DNA of 64,000 bases from Oscarella lobularis (GCF_947507565.1 NC_089175.1:1539733-1603732), one strand, 5' to 3'; shown: positions 46,023 to 58,061, counted from the first letter of the stretch. The notes: generated by a model not told the origin, from the letters alone. Translations and numbers: made by a program.

Positions 46023-49000
46023 ATGAGTAGAGTAGAGTCTAGTACGCTTAGAAAGCAACGCTTGCTGTGGGCTGCTGAGGCGTCGGAGTGGATTGGCAAA
46101 GAGGAGAGTGTGGTGGACAAAAGTTTTATGTTTGATCGCAACGACCTGGAATATGACGAAGAAAGGAATTACGTGGGGTTTGGGCAGTTTTCTACGACAT
46201 ACAGGGCTACGTTAGTTGGCTCTAGCAAGCCTGTTGCTGTCAAAGTATTTTTTGAATCAAAACAGTAAGAAACCTGGTCCTCAGCAGGGTCCCCGGGGCG
46301 TGCCCAGGGAGGGGTTACTTTCGCAAACTCCATATAACGGTATCCGAGAGGGTCTGCCACCAAAGTAAAAAAATTAATTAATTAATTAAAAGCTGAATAT
46401 GACTATTTGATGTAGCGCAGCTTCCTTACTGAGATACGAAGCCAAGATTTATTGTTTGATTGGAAAGCATGAGAACATCACTGAATTTATTGGACTGTGC
46501 GATCACCCTCGTTTTTCGGCATTGCTTTTGGAGTACGTTGATGGCGGCCACTTGGGCCGTTTTATTCGGTCTTCTGTAAGTCAAAACGTACAATGGTGGG
46601 ATCAATGTTTGAACATTGCAATGCAAATAACGTGCGGGATGGTTCACCTTCATAACCTGTCTCCTCAGCCGGTAACTTCAATTGAACTGAACCCGGAAAG
46701 CGTCTTGATCAGGAGGAGAGGACGACGCGTTTTTTGCAAAGTATGCTTGTCATTATTAGCCAGTGCTCTCTTTAATTAAAATTTCTGTCTTCAGCTTACC
46801 GGGTTTTGCTTTGCGCGTGTTGGCGGTGGTGAGAATATCCTAACTGGCAATATGTTGCCGTCAGGCATTCTTCCGTACATAGCACCAGAAAGGCACTTGG
46901 TGTTTTCTGGCAACGCGGAATTGAGAAAAAAACATGATGTTTGGAGGTATTTGCCACGTACGTTAAACGATTTTACCCTCAATCATCAAAATCGTTTTAG
47001 TTTTGGTATAATTCTTTGGGAAATCAGGGAAAGGACCAAGCCATTTAATAGAGGTATACTAATTGAGACCAGTATTGCGCCTTGCTGCAGGATTGTCTTA
47101 TGATGATTGCAGAACTGTTTGCTACTCCTCCTCCTCCTCCTAGAAAAGACTCACCTGAAGGCTTTAATCATATTCAAATGAACTGCTGTGTGATGAACCC
47201 TGTGCAGAGGCCATCGTTTCTTGGTACATTCGGCTCGGTCAGTTACGCAGATAGACGACTAGGGATTTCTATAACAGATCTGCGAGAACGGCTCAATTCT
47301 CTTTTGGAAGCAAGGACTGCGGAGCAACTGGGTCTAGACGGTTCGCTATCCTTTTTTGTGCTATACCGATATTCACGTTAAGTTTCTTGCAAAGATGATA
47401 ATGCTAAGCAAATTTATATGAATGCTCTCAAAGAGGGCTACGCAGAAGCAAAATTTATTCGAATCAATATTGTTGGCAAAGATGGCGCAGGAAAAACGAG
47501 TCTCTGGAAATCGCTCACGGAGCAGACGTTTGACTCCGAAGAACTCAGCACCGTAGGTGCGACGTCGGACGATAAGAATCTGCACATTGTTGTCAAGGAA
47601 TCGTGCAACTGGACGACGTCCATTGACGCAGAGGAATCTCTTAAAGCTTTTGACAGAATGTTGGCGTCCAGTGTGGCAACACGAATGAAGCAAGAAAGAG
47701 AAAGAAGTACGTGACGTAGCATAAATAAGAGTACTCTGTAATTTCCTGTTAGATACGAGCGAATCAGCCATGCAACGATCCAGTTTTCCCGGACCTTCGG
47801 TCAATAAATTTTCGGAAGAGCCTCAGGTTGCGTCGTTATCTACCCCAATACCCACAACGCATACTGTCCGAGAAACTCGTCATGCACCGACGTCGTTTTC
47901 AGATTTACCTGCAACGGAAGCAACTAAACAATACCTTGATACGCTGCCCGACGATGTGAAGAGACTGATTGGGCAGTTCATGAACGATGATAAAGCTCAT
48001 TCTGAAGTGATGAAAGAGAAATATATAGACGCAATGGATTTCGGCGGTCAAGACGTTTTCTACGCCACCCACTACTTGTATCTAAACAAAGACGCCATAT
48101 ACTACGTCGTCTTCGATGCATCGGAGGAACTGCCAGGATTTTCTGCATCGCACTTCCGTTCGGAGGATGGCAGGACTGAAATAAAGCTCCCCGGTCAAAT
48201 GTCGAATTATGATCGTTTTGAAGAATGGTTGTCCGCCGTCCACGTTCTTGATCTGCCAAACAGAGCAGAAATCAAGACGGCAGGAGTTTGTCCTATTGTG
48301 TTTCCCATTGGTACTCATAAAGATATTGCTGAAAATAAGACTGTTCAGGACGAAGTGACAGCGGTAGAGAGGCCGTTGTTAGAATGGCAGAAAGAGTATA
48401 TGTTCAAACAGATTGAATTGAAAGAGGACTTGCTAGAGCACTTAGCTGATCCGGATCGCGTCTTCTACGTGGACAACACTCACGCTGCGAAGAACGGGCA
48501 GAGGAAGGACGATATACAAGATATTCGTTGTCTGACCGAGCAGATTGCTCAAGAAATGGAACGTGAAATCCGTGTTCCATTTCGTTGGCTTCGATTTGAG
48601 AAGAAACTTCGTCAAAGAAAAATTGAATTAGCTCGTAAAAGCGACTGTGAACCTATTGCTTCTTTGTCTAGCCTCAAAATTGAAGCCAAGGATTGTGGAA
48701 TCGATGCTGAAGAAGAGTTTCTCGTTGCTCTTCAGTATCTCAGCAAGCGAGCAGTAATTCTGTATCATCCAATACCGAATTCGCCAGCTGCGGATAACGT
48801 TATTTTGGACCTTTCGTGGCTGACCAATGTCTTGCAAAGGGTAGTCACCGTCACACCGCGAAAAGGCATACCTCGCAATCTGTGGAAAGACTCCAGAAGA
48901 GCAGAAAGAGAAGGAATAGTAACCGACGGCTTGCTGAAGTTCTACCTGAAAGACGTTAAGAAACGGGACGTCATTATTGATCTAATGAAATACTTCAATT

Positions 49001-49946
49001 TGTTGTGTGACCGGCACGACGTCGGTTGTCCTGCGGACGAGAGAGATTACATCAACATCGAGAGTCCTCTGGAAGATCCTCCGTTGTCATCTAGCGACGA
49101 AAACGTGGCATCGTACTTTGTTCCTTGTTTGCTCCGCGAGGAACGTGAACCGGAATCGTTAGGAGTAACAGACGAGTCTGCTCCACGGCCGTTGCAGTTG
49201 CATTCGAATGTTCGAATACCGTTACCGCTGTTCTACCGCATATTGACCGTTTTTGCTCGGCGGTTCTCGCGAAGACCGACGCTTCATCGCAACTTGGCTT
49301 ATTTCAACGTTCACTCCGGTCACAGACTGGAGATCGTGTACCTATCAGACTCTTTGCAATTCACGGTACTGAAGTCGTCTCCGGAGCCAATCAAGAGAGA
49401 CGTCTGTTGTGCCATTCGTCAATACGTCGTTGACCGGATCAATAAAGCCAGAGACCCGGGAATGCGAGGATTACGTTTAGAACTACGATGCGATGGAGTT
49501 ACGATTCCTGAAAGATATCGATGTCCTGGAGGAACGGAAGACCTGTACGACGTGCACGGTAAGTGGTGCAAGCCTCCAAGTGGTTTGGATCTATGGTACG
49601 CGGAAAAGCGTCACGAAGCGGCATCTGCTACTGCTTCAGCTGTCAGCCCCACTTGTTCGCAAAAAGAGCCGTGCTCAAACGTCTCCTACAATTACTATGC
49701 AGAAAGAATTGAAATTCGCAATGTAGAGCACAATGAAACATATTCCGAGTAAGTAGTTTCACAATGATCTAATTTTGAAGAACGAGTACCTTTAGTAGTG
49801 TCGGTAGCGTCGTTAGCGGTGTGGAATTGACCAACAAAGGGCCTGGAAGGTTTGCTGATGACGTTATTGATTACGAGCGTTTTCCAGAATATATTTTTAG
49901 ATTTGATGCCAGTGTGGGATCAACAAAAGATCCGAGTAGCATTTAA
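46023..49946 (+). CDS. Pseudokinase-ROC-COR (ROCO) protein, copy 1
   Basis: Large signalling protein of about 1,150 residues. It starts with a protein-kinase-like domain: YVGFGQFSTTYRA loop, VAVKVFF with the ATP-site Lys, YIAPERH and HDVWSFGIILWEI. The catalytic loop reads PVTSIELNPESVLI instead of HRDxKPEN and the metal motif reads LTGF instead of DFG, so it should be catalytically dead. Next comes a ROC GTPase with P-loop VGKDGAGKTSL, switch MDFGGQDVFYATHYLY and specificity motif PIGTHKD. A COR region follows (AVILYHPIPNSPAADNVILD, then DVIIDLMKYFNLLCDRHDVG). An amphipathic end segment (VLKSSPEPIKRDVCCAIRQY) leads to a unique tail ending DPSSI, with no CARD. The kinase part is split by short introns, while ROC-COR is mostly one exon. 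Confidence 0.85.
46369..46388. repeat. (TTAA)n microsatellite in ROCO copy 1 intron
   Basis: Five tetranucleotide units in the first intron of ROCO copy 1. The same intron carries a GC-rich dyad at about 46290-46315 (GGGTCCCCGGGG, CGTGCCCAGGGAGG). Confidence 0.8.
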
Positions 49947-50107
49947 TTAAGATGGTTCTTCGGTGACTCACAATATCCATACACACAACACGACACGAAA
50001 CAGCTTAATTAATTAACTTGATTAAACGGCATAATAAACGCTGCTTTTAATATGTCTCGCGCGCGCTACTGTTGACGAGTCAGGGAGACAGGGCACAGGG
50101 TGAAGTA

Positions 50108-53100
50108 ATGAATGAGCTATCCTTACGTTTGTGGCGTGCTGCCAACGCGAAGCAGACTGGCAAAGAGAAGAACGTGGTAGACATGTTTAATCTCAGTGAC
50201 CTCGACGAGAAGGAGGAAATAGATTATGTGGGACAAGGGCAGTTTTCTATGATCTTCAGAACTACGTTAGTTGGCTCTAGCAATCCGGTTGCTGTAAAGG
50301 TATTTTATGACTCAGAACGGTAAGAAACAGGTCAAATTTTAGCTAAATACCTAGTACAGTAGTGGCTGATTGATATAGACACTTATCGAGACATGAAGCC
50401 AAAATTTATCATCTGATTGGAAAGCACGATAACATCACTGAGTTTATCGGACTGTGTGATCGTCCTGATTTTTCGGCATTGCTTTTGGAGTACGTTGATG
50501 GCGGCAGCTTTGATCATTTTTTCCGTCCTTCTGTTATTAATGCCTATGGAGGCGAACAGTGGTGGGATCAATGTTTGAATGTTGCAATGCAAATAACGTG
50601 CGGGATGGTTCACCTTCATAACCTGTCTCCTGAGCCGGTAACGTCAATTGAACTGAGCCCAGAAAGTGTCTTGATCAGAAGGAAAGGAAGACGCGTTTTT
50701 TGCAAAGTATACATTTATTTTATTATCAGCCGGCATAGTCTTATATTTTTTCCTTTAGCTTACCGGATTTTGCTATGCGCATGTTGGCGGCGGTAATGAT
50801 TATGTCCTAAATAGCAGTATGTTCCCGTTAGGAAGTCCTTCATACATAGCACCAGAAAGATGCTTAGTGTTTTCTGGCAACACGGAATTAAGGAAAAAGC
50901 ATGATGTCTGGAGGTATTTCTTCAAGCAATTTGACTCATGTTTATTAATCGGTTTTTAGTTTTGGTATAATTCTGTGGGAAATCAGGGAAAGGACTAGGC
51001 TGTTTCGAGGTACCGTGATTTAGATCAGTATATCACTTAGTAAATTGCTTACAGTAGGTCATTTCAATACGATTCATGATCTTATTATCAATGCAGAGAC
51101 GATTTCTCTTCTTTCTGCTACGAAAGACTCACCTGAAGGCTTTAATAATATTCAAATGAACTGCTGTGCGATGAATCCTGTGCAGAGGCCGTCGTTTCTA
51201 GGTAAATTCAGTTGGATCCGTTATACAGATAGATGACTAGGGATTTCAATTACAGATCTGAAAGAACGACTCAATTCCCTTCTGTCTGCAAGAGCCGCCG
51301 AGCAACTGGGTCTTGATGGTGCGTAATTAATTCTTTTCTTATACCGATGTTCACGTTGAGTTTCCTATGAAGATGATGACGCTAAACAAATTTATCTGAA
51401 CGCTCTCGATGAGGGCTACGCAGAAACGACATTTATTCGAATCAACATCGTTGGTAAAGATGGCGCAGGAAAAACAAGCTTATGGAAGTCGCTCACGGAA
51501 CAGATGTTTGACCCAAAGGAATGCAGCACCGTAGGTGCAACGTCGGAGAATAGGAATCTGCACATTGTTGTCAAGGAAACTTGCAACTGGACGACGGCGA
51601 TTGACACTGAAGAATCCCTTAAGGCTTTTGACAGAATTTTGGCGTCTAGTATAGCAACACGAATGAAGCAAGAAAGAGAAAGATGTTTGTGACATAAAAT
51701 AAATAAATAAGGGCGTTCTGTAATTTGCATGTTTATTTTAGGTAAAAACGAATCATCTAAGCAACCGCTGCGATCCAGTCCTCCCACAACTTCGGTCAAT
51801 AAAGTGTTGGAAGAATCTCAGACTGCATCGTTATCTACCCCAATGTCCACGGCGCCTACCCAACGAACCCTTCCCACCGTGACGCCTATGTTTTCAGAAT
51901 TACCTGCAACAGAAGCAACTAAACAATACCTTGATACGCTGCCAGACGATGTAAAGAGACTCGTTTGGGAGTTCATGAACGACGAAGAAGCTCACTCTGA
52001 GGCGATAAATGAAAAGTATATAGACGCAATGGATTTTGGAGGTCAATACGTTTTCTACGCCACTCACTACTTATATCTAAACAAAGATGCTATATACTAC
52101 GTCGTGTTTGATGCATCAGAGAAACTATCAGAATCGTCTAAATCGTACTTTCGTTCAGATGATGGCATAACGGAAATAAAACTTTTTGGTCAAATGACGA
52201 ATTATGACCGTTTTGAAGAATGGTTGTCCGCCGTCTACGTTCTTGATCTACCAAACAGAGCAGAAGTGAAGACAGGAGGAGTTTGTCCTATTGTGTTTCC
52301 CATTGGTACCCACAAAGACATCGCTGAAAATAAGACTGTTCAGGACGAAGTGACAGCGGCAGAGAGGACGTTGTTAGAATGGCAGAAAGAGTATATGTTC
52401 CAACAGATTGAATCGAAAGAGGACTTGCTACAGCACTTAGCGGATCCGGATCGTGTCTTCTACGTTGACAACACTCACGCTGCCAGGAACGGGCAGAGGA
52501 AGGACGATATACAAGATATTCGTTGTCTTACCGAGCAGATTGCTGAAGAAATGAAACAGGAACTTGAAATTCGGGTTCCCTTTCGCTGGCTCCGATTCGA
52601 GAAGAAAGTTCGCCTAAGAAAAATTGAATTAGCTCGTAAAGGCGACTGCGAACCTATTGTTTCTTTGTCTAGCCTCAGAAACGAAGCCAAAGATTGTGGA
52701 ATCAATGCTGAAGAAGAGTTTCTCGTTGCTCTTAATTAAGTATCTCAGCAAACGAGCAGTAATTCTGTATCATCCGATACCGAATTCGCCAGCTGCGGAT
52801 AACGTAATTTTGGACCTTTCGTGGCTAACCGATGTCTTGCAAAAGATAGTCACCGTCACACCGCAAAAAGCCGTACCTCGCAATTTGTGGAAAGACGTTA
52901 GAAGAGCACAAAGAGAGGGAATAGTAACCGACGGCTTGCTGAAGTTCTACCTGAAGGACGTTGAGAAACAGGACGTCATTATTGATGTAATGAAATACTT
53001 CAATTTGTTGTGTGACAGACACGATTTCGGTTGTCCTGCGGACGAGAGAGACTACATCAACATTGAGGGTCCTCTGGAAGATCCGCTGCTGTCATCTTCC

Positions 53101-53952
53101 GACGAAAACGTGACATCGTACTTTGTTCCTTGTTTGCTCCGCGAGGAATGTGAACTGGAATCGTTAGGAGTGACGGACGAGTCTGCTCTACGGCCGTTGC
53201 AGTTGTGTTCGAAAGTTCGAATACCGTTACCGCTGTTCTACCGCATATTGACCGTTTTTTCTCGGCGGTTCTCCCGAAAACCGACGCTTCATCGCAACTT
53301 GGCTTATTTCAACGTTCACTCCGGTCACAGACTGAAGATCGTGTACCTATCACACTCTTTGCAGTTCACAGTACTGAAGTCTGCCCCGGAGCCAATCAAG
53401 AGAGACGTCTGTTGTGCCGTTCGTCAATACGTCGTTGACCGAATCAAAAAAGCTAGAGAACCGGGAATGCGAGGATTAGTTTTAGAACTACGATGCGATG
53501 GAGTTACGATTCCTGAAAGATATCGATGTCCTGGAGGAACGGAAGACCTGTACGACGTGCATGGTGAGCAGTGGGAGCCTCCGCGAGGTTTGGATCTATG
53601 GTACGCGGAAAAGCATCACGAAGCGGCATCTGCTACTGCTTCTCTGGCAGACGAATGGCACCATGTTGTGCAGCCAGAAATTGTCTTCTTGAAGGACAAC
53701 TTCGTCTACTCGGCGCGTCTCAGAGACATCCTCATGGCAAAGTCGTTACTCTCCCCAGACGACATCGAGGAGATTGGACTGATCAAAACTACAAGGGAGA
53801 GAGTTCACGATCTTATTTGGAAATACCTCAGCAAAAGGGGGCCTGGCTCGTTGCTCAAGTTCATCGAAGCGCTCGAAGAAGACTATCCTCCTCAGTCGGC
53901 ATTGGCCCAACGACTACGATCACGTCTGAGTGAGTGTACTACAACAAGTTAA
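50108..53952 (+). CDS. Pseudokinase-ROC-COR-CARD (ROCO) protein, copy 2, frameshifted in COR
   Basis: Tandem paralogue of copy 1, very similar throughout. Kinase-like domain: VGQGQFSMIFRT loop, VAVKVFYDSER Lys, PVTSIELSPESVLI and LTGF, so it is also a pseudokinase. ROC: VGKDGAGKTSLW, MDFGGQYVFYATHYLYL, PIGTHKD. COR follows, then the same DLYDVHG segment as copy 1. Beyond it this copy ends with a CARD (LRDILMAKSLLSPDDIEEIG, then SKRGPGSLLKFIEALEEDYP), the death-fold recruitment module. At about 52734-52740, where copy 1 has LVALQYLSK, a single C is replaced by AATTA, a net +4 that ends the frame at a TAA. The frame resumes clean for over 400 codons, which argues for a recent mutation, a polymorphism, an assembly error or an unusual tiny intron rather than old decay. 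Start taken at the first ATG, 50108. Confidence 0.8.
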
Positions 53953-54112
53953 ACTGCTGCTTCTGTAGGTGCAGTTGCATCCGGCAGTATGTCGTGTTTT
54001 ATTTAGTTGGTATAGCGTCGTTAGCGGTGAGAAATTTAGAAAGATTCGTTTACAATTGATCACTGAAGCAAGTAAGCCTACTATAGTACGAAATCTCTAC
54101 GTAAAAACCAAT

Positions 54113-54823
54113 TCAGTTTTTCCCAAATTTTAATCCCTTTTGTTGCAGACAATAATAGATCTGTTTCCTCTGCTTCGCAGTGAAGTCCAATATAGCAACG
54201 ATGGCTCGCACCTGATCCTCGGGATGCCTATCAGTCATATACGAAAAAACGGCATCCTTCAAAAACATCATATTGACGTCAGGATCCGGGGACGTAGTCC
54301 TCCCCGCCGGCGACGACGAGAATCGAACAGCGGGGCCGGAGGATCGAACCGATTCGGACGACGAACCGCGCTCGCGTTGACGCTGCAAGGCGAGACGCAA
54401 CGCCTCGTTCAGTCGACGATTGTCGGCGGTCAGCTCGTCGTTCTGCGCGCGCAGCTGACGCACGAGCTCGGTCGTCGTGTCGTTGCGCGTGACTTCCTGA
54501 GCGAGAAGCGTCTTCGCCTTTTCCTCTTGAGCTCGCGCCGCTTGCAATTCGTCTTGCCACTTTTCGACGAGTTCTTCGAGCTTGAGCGCGTGCGAGCGGC
54601 TGTTTTCGAGCGAAATCGATATTTCGGTTTTCTTGAGGATTTCTTGGGCCATCTGGTGGCGGCAACTTTCGAGTTGTTTGCGCGTTGAGGCGAGTTCGCT
54701 TTCGCGTTCGGCGAGCAGTTGGCGGGAGTCTCGTAATGCGCTTTCTAGTTCGCTCACTGCAGCTCGCACCAGCGAACCGACGTTGTCGTCGGTTTCTTCC
54801 GCCTTTGCCGGTTCGACGTCCAT
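54113..54823 (-). CDS. Short GRIP-domain coiled-coil protein
   Basis: Intronless, 236 residues. An acidic start (MDVEPAKAEETDDNVGS) leads into a long coiled coil at about 20-160 (heptads in LESALRDSRQLLAERESELA, VRQLRAQNDELTADNRRLNE). A Ser-rich linker is followed by a carboxy-terminal GRIP-like domain (NMMFLKDAVFSYMTDR, then AIVAILDFTAKQRKQIYYCL). GRIP domains bind ARL1 at the trans-Golgi; the tethering golgins that carry them are usually far longer (700-2,000 residues), so this is a minimal version. The conserved GRIP tyrosine is represented by the F/Y positions in FLKDAVFSYM. Golgi localisation is inferred. The region before it (54824-55037) appears to be leader and promoter. Confidence 0.7.
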   Translation of the reverse strand: MDVEPAKAEETDDNVGSLVRAAVSELESALRDSRQLLAERESELASTRKQLESCRHQMAQEILKKTEISISLENSRSHALKLEELVEKWQDELQAARAQEEKAKTLLAQEVTRNDTTTELVRQLRAQNDELTADNRRLNEALRLALQRQRERGSSSESVRSSGPAVRFSSSPAGRTTSPDPDVNMMFLKDAVFSYMTDRHPEDQVRAIVAILDFTAKQRKQIYYCLQQKGLKFGKN

Positions 54824-55037
54824 CAGCCTAGCGTGCGGTAATTCTGGCAGGAAGAGCTAGCGAAAAAAGAAACCGCTTGAAAAGAAAGAACGAAAGAAAG
54901 GAGCAAGTATCGGGTGAGTGTAGAGGTTAGTAGAGCTATAGTGTGATCACTAGAACAATCGCAACGGTTAGACAGGCGGCACAAAATACAAAAGATCGCG
55001 GCGAATTTCCTCGAGGGGGATTCACGACCGTTTCTCC

Positions 55038-55912
55038 TTATTCTCGAACCCAAACACGATGAAGCGTGTTGCGGTTGTTGTTGGTGTAATCGTCGCATTC
55101 GAACCGACTTGCAGAGGGTGCAATGCCCCAGTGATTAGCTCCTCCTTTGTAAAACGGAAAATCAGTGAATCCCGGAGTAGCCTGTTTGGTACTCCACAGG
55201 CCATTGGTAGCAGCAGGCAGGTTTCCACTGTGTCCGCTCACAACATTAAATCCATCTCTAAATTAATTAATTAATAGTACTAAATGCTAAAGAACGTATC
55301 GTTCTCATCTATGCTTACGTCCAGTCACTGACTCCGAAGTGTTTTTTCCCGTCATATGCCGTTTGAATGATATTCCTGTTTCTAGTAATGAAGTGGACGA
55401 CCCGACTGTGATGACTCGTTGAACAGAAAAAGCGCAACTCCTGAGCCCAACTAATAATCATAGCCGTCACAGGTAAGACCCGAAGACTGCCCACTGCACG
55501 CACCCGAGAGAAATTCCGTACGCGTTCAGTAATTGATGCGAATAGCCGTTGGGATCAGTTGGGAGATCCCTGACGAGAGGAAAATTATCACCGCCGCGAT
55601 GCTTGTAGGCGTAGAGTAGCATCCACCCTCCTCCCTCGGTTTCCATGTCACAGTAGGCCTTAGTGCGCACAGAGTTCGCATTTCTGTTGGGACATGACTA
55701 ATACCATATATTGTACTGACTTGAAATGGTGCTTTAGCACCGGGCGGTTTAATCCAGTAGACGGCGCTTGGTCTCTGGCCGAAACGTAGTAGGTTTTTGC
55801 ACGACGTAGCTGGGTTGGCTTCCGTCCCGATGTCCTGTTGAAAGCAGGGCGCAGCAGAGACGTAGCGTTCTGCTTCAAGCAGCAACACGCACGCAATAGC
55901 AAACAAGTTCAT
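55038..55912 (-). CDS. Secreted fibrinogen-related domain protein
   Basis: Four exons join in frame into roughly 215 residues. The signal peptide MNLFAIACVLLLEAERYVSA is followed by the opening of a fibrinogen-like domain: CKNLLRFGQRPSAVYWIKPP, then AYCDMETEGGGWMLLYAYKH, the typical xYCDMxTxGGGW signature. The later part (DGFNVVSGHSGNLPAATNGL, FTDFPFYKGGANHWGI, FECDDYTNNNRNTLHRVWVR) does not show the classical calcium-site and ACWWxxCH end. The second half is therefore a divergent version, as in the short fibrinogen-like proteins of many invertebrates. It is probably an extracellular lectin or matrix protein. The third intron contains a TTAATTAA repeat. Ligand unknown. Confidence 0.78.
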
Positions 55913-57247
55913 CTTAGTATTTGATCTTAGTATTTGATCTTGAAGACTTCAGAGACGACCTTTAGTCGGATAATAAGAGGCGGGTTTCGTTGTCCTGCAA
56001 TTACGCGGGGACGTGTTTTAGTGGCTCCTCCCACCCTTTGGTGCGTTTTACTAGCCTACGCATCCCTCCAAGTGCTCGCGTTTCCTAGTTTTTGCAAAGG
56101 CACGGAATTGCCTACTTGCATGCACTGTTCTAAGAGTTTAATTAACCTCAAGAAATTTAGACAGAGACCTGATTGGATGACAAAGTGACCGATTATCAGG
56201 TATGTACCGTATTTCACGTTGTCTGCTTGTGCTTTCTTTTTTTTTGTAGAAATCGTCCTGGGCACGACGCCATTAAACTACCTGGGGTCCTGGGCATGAC
56301 CCCTTAGAAAAACTGCATCCAAGAGGGGTCCTGAGTACGACCCCCTGTAAAAACTGCTCCGGGTTCCTGGGCATGAACCCGTTAACAAAAACTGCCCAGA
56401 ACTAAGAGGGAAAAGAATTTTTATTTTTTGACTTTTATTGAAATAAATGTTCTATACTCTTCCCTTTGCTCCATGGTGGCAGCAGCGCAAGCACCACCCC
56501 ACCGGTGCCCTAGCTAACCCTAGCTAACCTACCTACCTATCTATAACGCGAACACAACAGCGCGTCGTGTTATGTGCCTACCTACCATACAACAATCACA
56601 TGCACTACAAAAGACAAGTTCGTCCAGAGTTATCGGCGCACATTTTTCGTGATCTCTGCCTCCTATGCAAAGATAAATGACACAGGGTGGAGTGGGCAAT
56701 TTTCCATCGACAGCAACGTTGCTGTCAGTATGTACTCTTCCTTGGCAATTATTTCCGATTTGATTAGCTAATCGCATTGAGGGTGGCACACACAGTGCGA
56801 CGACGCCTGTCAATTCTCCTCACTAACGCTTTTGAGTTTGAGCGAAGCCACTCTGAAAAGCGTTCGCGAATTGAGAGTTCCACAATGACGCGCGATTCGC
56901 ATTCAAACGCATGCAGACGTTGTTCCGCTGCGCGAGCGTGGAGGCGGTGGAACCCCAGCTACATCGAAAAGGCAAACAGCAAATGCATGCAGGCATTTCC
57001 GATCGGTTGCTCGTCTTTCCACTGCGAGCCTCCGAAAAGGGGTCCCAGCCGCCAACTTTCAGATCGACGAGGCAAAAAACGCACAAAACAGCTTTGCAAA
57101 TTAGATCTAACCTGCTGCAAGACGACTGGTGGACGATTTCGGTGAGGAAACGCCTCGTGGCTCACGCTGACTAGTGACTACGTCAAATGACGTAGGCGCA
57201 TCATCCACCCCCGTATAACCCCCAGTGTGTCGCGCAGGTAAGGGACA
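55913..57247. other. 1.3-kb intergenic stretch with a dyad-rich tandem repeat
   Basis: No gene recognised. A direct pair TAGTATTTGATCT occurs at about 55915-55940. The tandem repeat at 56238-56400 is listed separately. Short CTAACC/CTACC repeats lie at 56506-56540. Open frames on both strands near 56780-57170 have no family features. The last part must hold the promoter of the UBE2 gene. Confidence 0.55.
56238..56400. repeat. Degenerate tandem repeat with internal palindromes
   Basis: About four diverged units of roughly 45-50 bp. Each contains a GC-rich dyad of the form GGGGTCCTGGGCATGACCCC followed by an A-rich spacer (AAAAACTGC). Each unit could form a small hairpin. A related sequence (GGGTCCCCGGGGCGTGCCC) occurs in an intron near 46290, which suggests a dispersed family. 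Confidence 0.7.
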
Positions 57248-58061
57248 ATGTCGACTCCAGCTCGCAGACGACTAATGAGAGACTTCAAGCGGTAATAGAA
57301 ATCGTTAGCGACGACATCGACTCACCGTTCGAACGTCGTCTAGGCTTCAAGAGGATCCCCCACAGGGAGTGAGCGGCACGCCAACAGACAACAACATCAT
57401 GCTATGGAACGCCGTCATATTCGGGTACGAAATCGTCGCGCGAGTAACTGTAAAAAGATAGCGAATCGTCGATTTTAGGCCCCAGGACACGCCGTTCGAA
57501 GACGGTAAGGGGGACTTCGTCGCGACGCGTCTCGCCGCAACGAGATAGTGTCGCGACACCTGAACTTCTTCCTCTTTTTTCTCTCGCTCTCTTCCCTCGA
57601 CGCTTTCACTACTTCGTCTTCCGCTTTAGGCACTTTCAAACTGACGCTTCAGTTCACCGAAGAATACCCGAACAAACCTCCCACGGTTCGATTCGTCTCG
57701 AAGATGTTTCATCCGAACGGTATTGGGGCAAGAGAGAAAGATTTTTTTTTCTTGTCTAATTTCCATCTATTCTTTTCAGTCTACGCGGACGGCGGGATTT
57801 GTCTCGATATACTGCAGAATCGTTGGAGTCCCACGTACGATGTGTCTGCCATTCTCACCTCTATTCAGGTATCAGTGCGTCATTGTTTTGTTTCTTTGAG
57901 TGTGTCAATAGTGTCTGGTTCTTCAGTCCCTTCTAGACGAGCCTAATCCAAATAGTCCGGCCAATAGTCTGGCTGCTCAGCTCTATCAAGAAAATCGACG
58001 AGAGTATGAGAAAAAGGTTCAGGCGATCGTCGAGGAAAGTTGGATAGATAATTCTGACTAA
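57248..58061 (+). CDS. UBE2A: RAD6-type ubiquitin-conjugating enzyme E2
   Basis: E2 enzyme of the RAD6/UBE2A-UBE2B group, partner of RAD18 in PCNA ubiquitination and of RNF20/40 in histone H2B ubiquitination. Seven short exons give about 154 residues against 152 in human, nearly identical in core: [53 protein letters not shown], and the active-site Cys in [40 protein letters not shown] and the acidic-free end [10 protein letters not shown] follow. The position before the active site is GGIC instead of the vertebrate GSIC. Vertebrate UBE2A and UBE2B arose by later duplication, so this gene equals both. Introns are 50-120 nt. Confidence 0.97.

Noticed and set aside
52657-53952. A separate gene starting at an internal Met before the COR region
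   Set aside because: The sequence is the direct continuation of ROCO copy 2 by comparison with copy 1. The new frame is created by the small insertion.
56238-56400. CRISPR-like array
   Set aside because: Repeats are too diverged, spacers are not unique, and there are no cas genes in an animal genome context.
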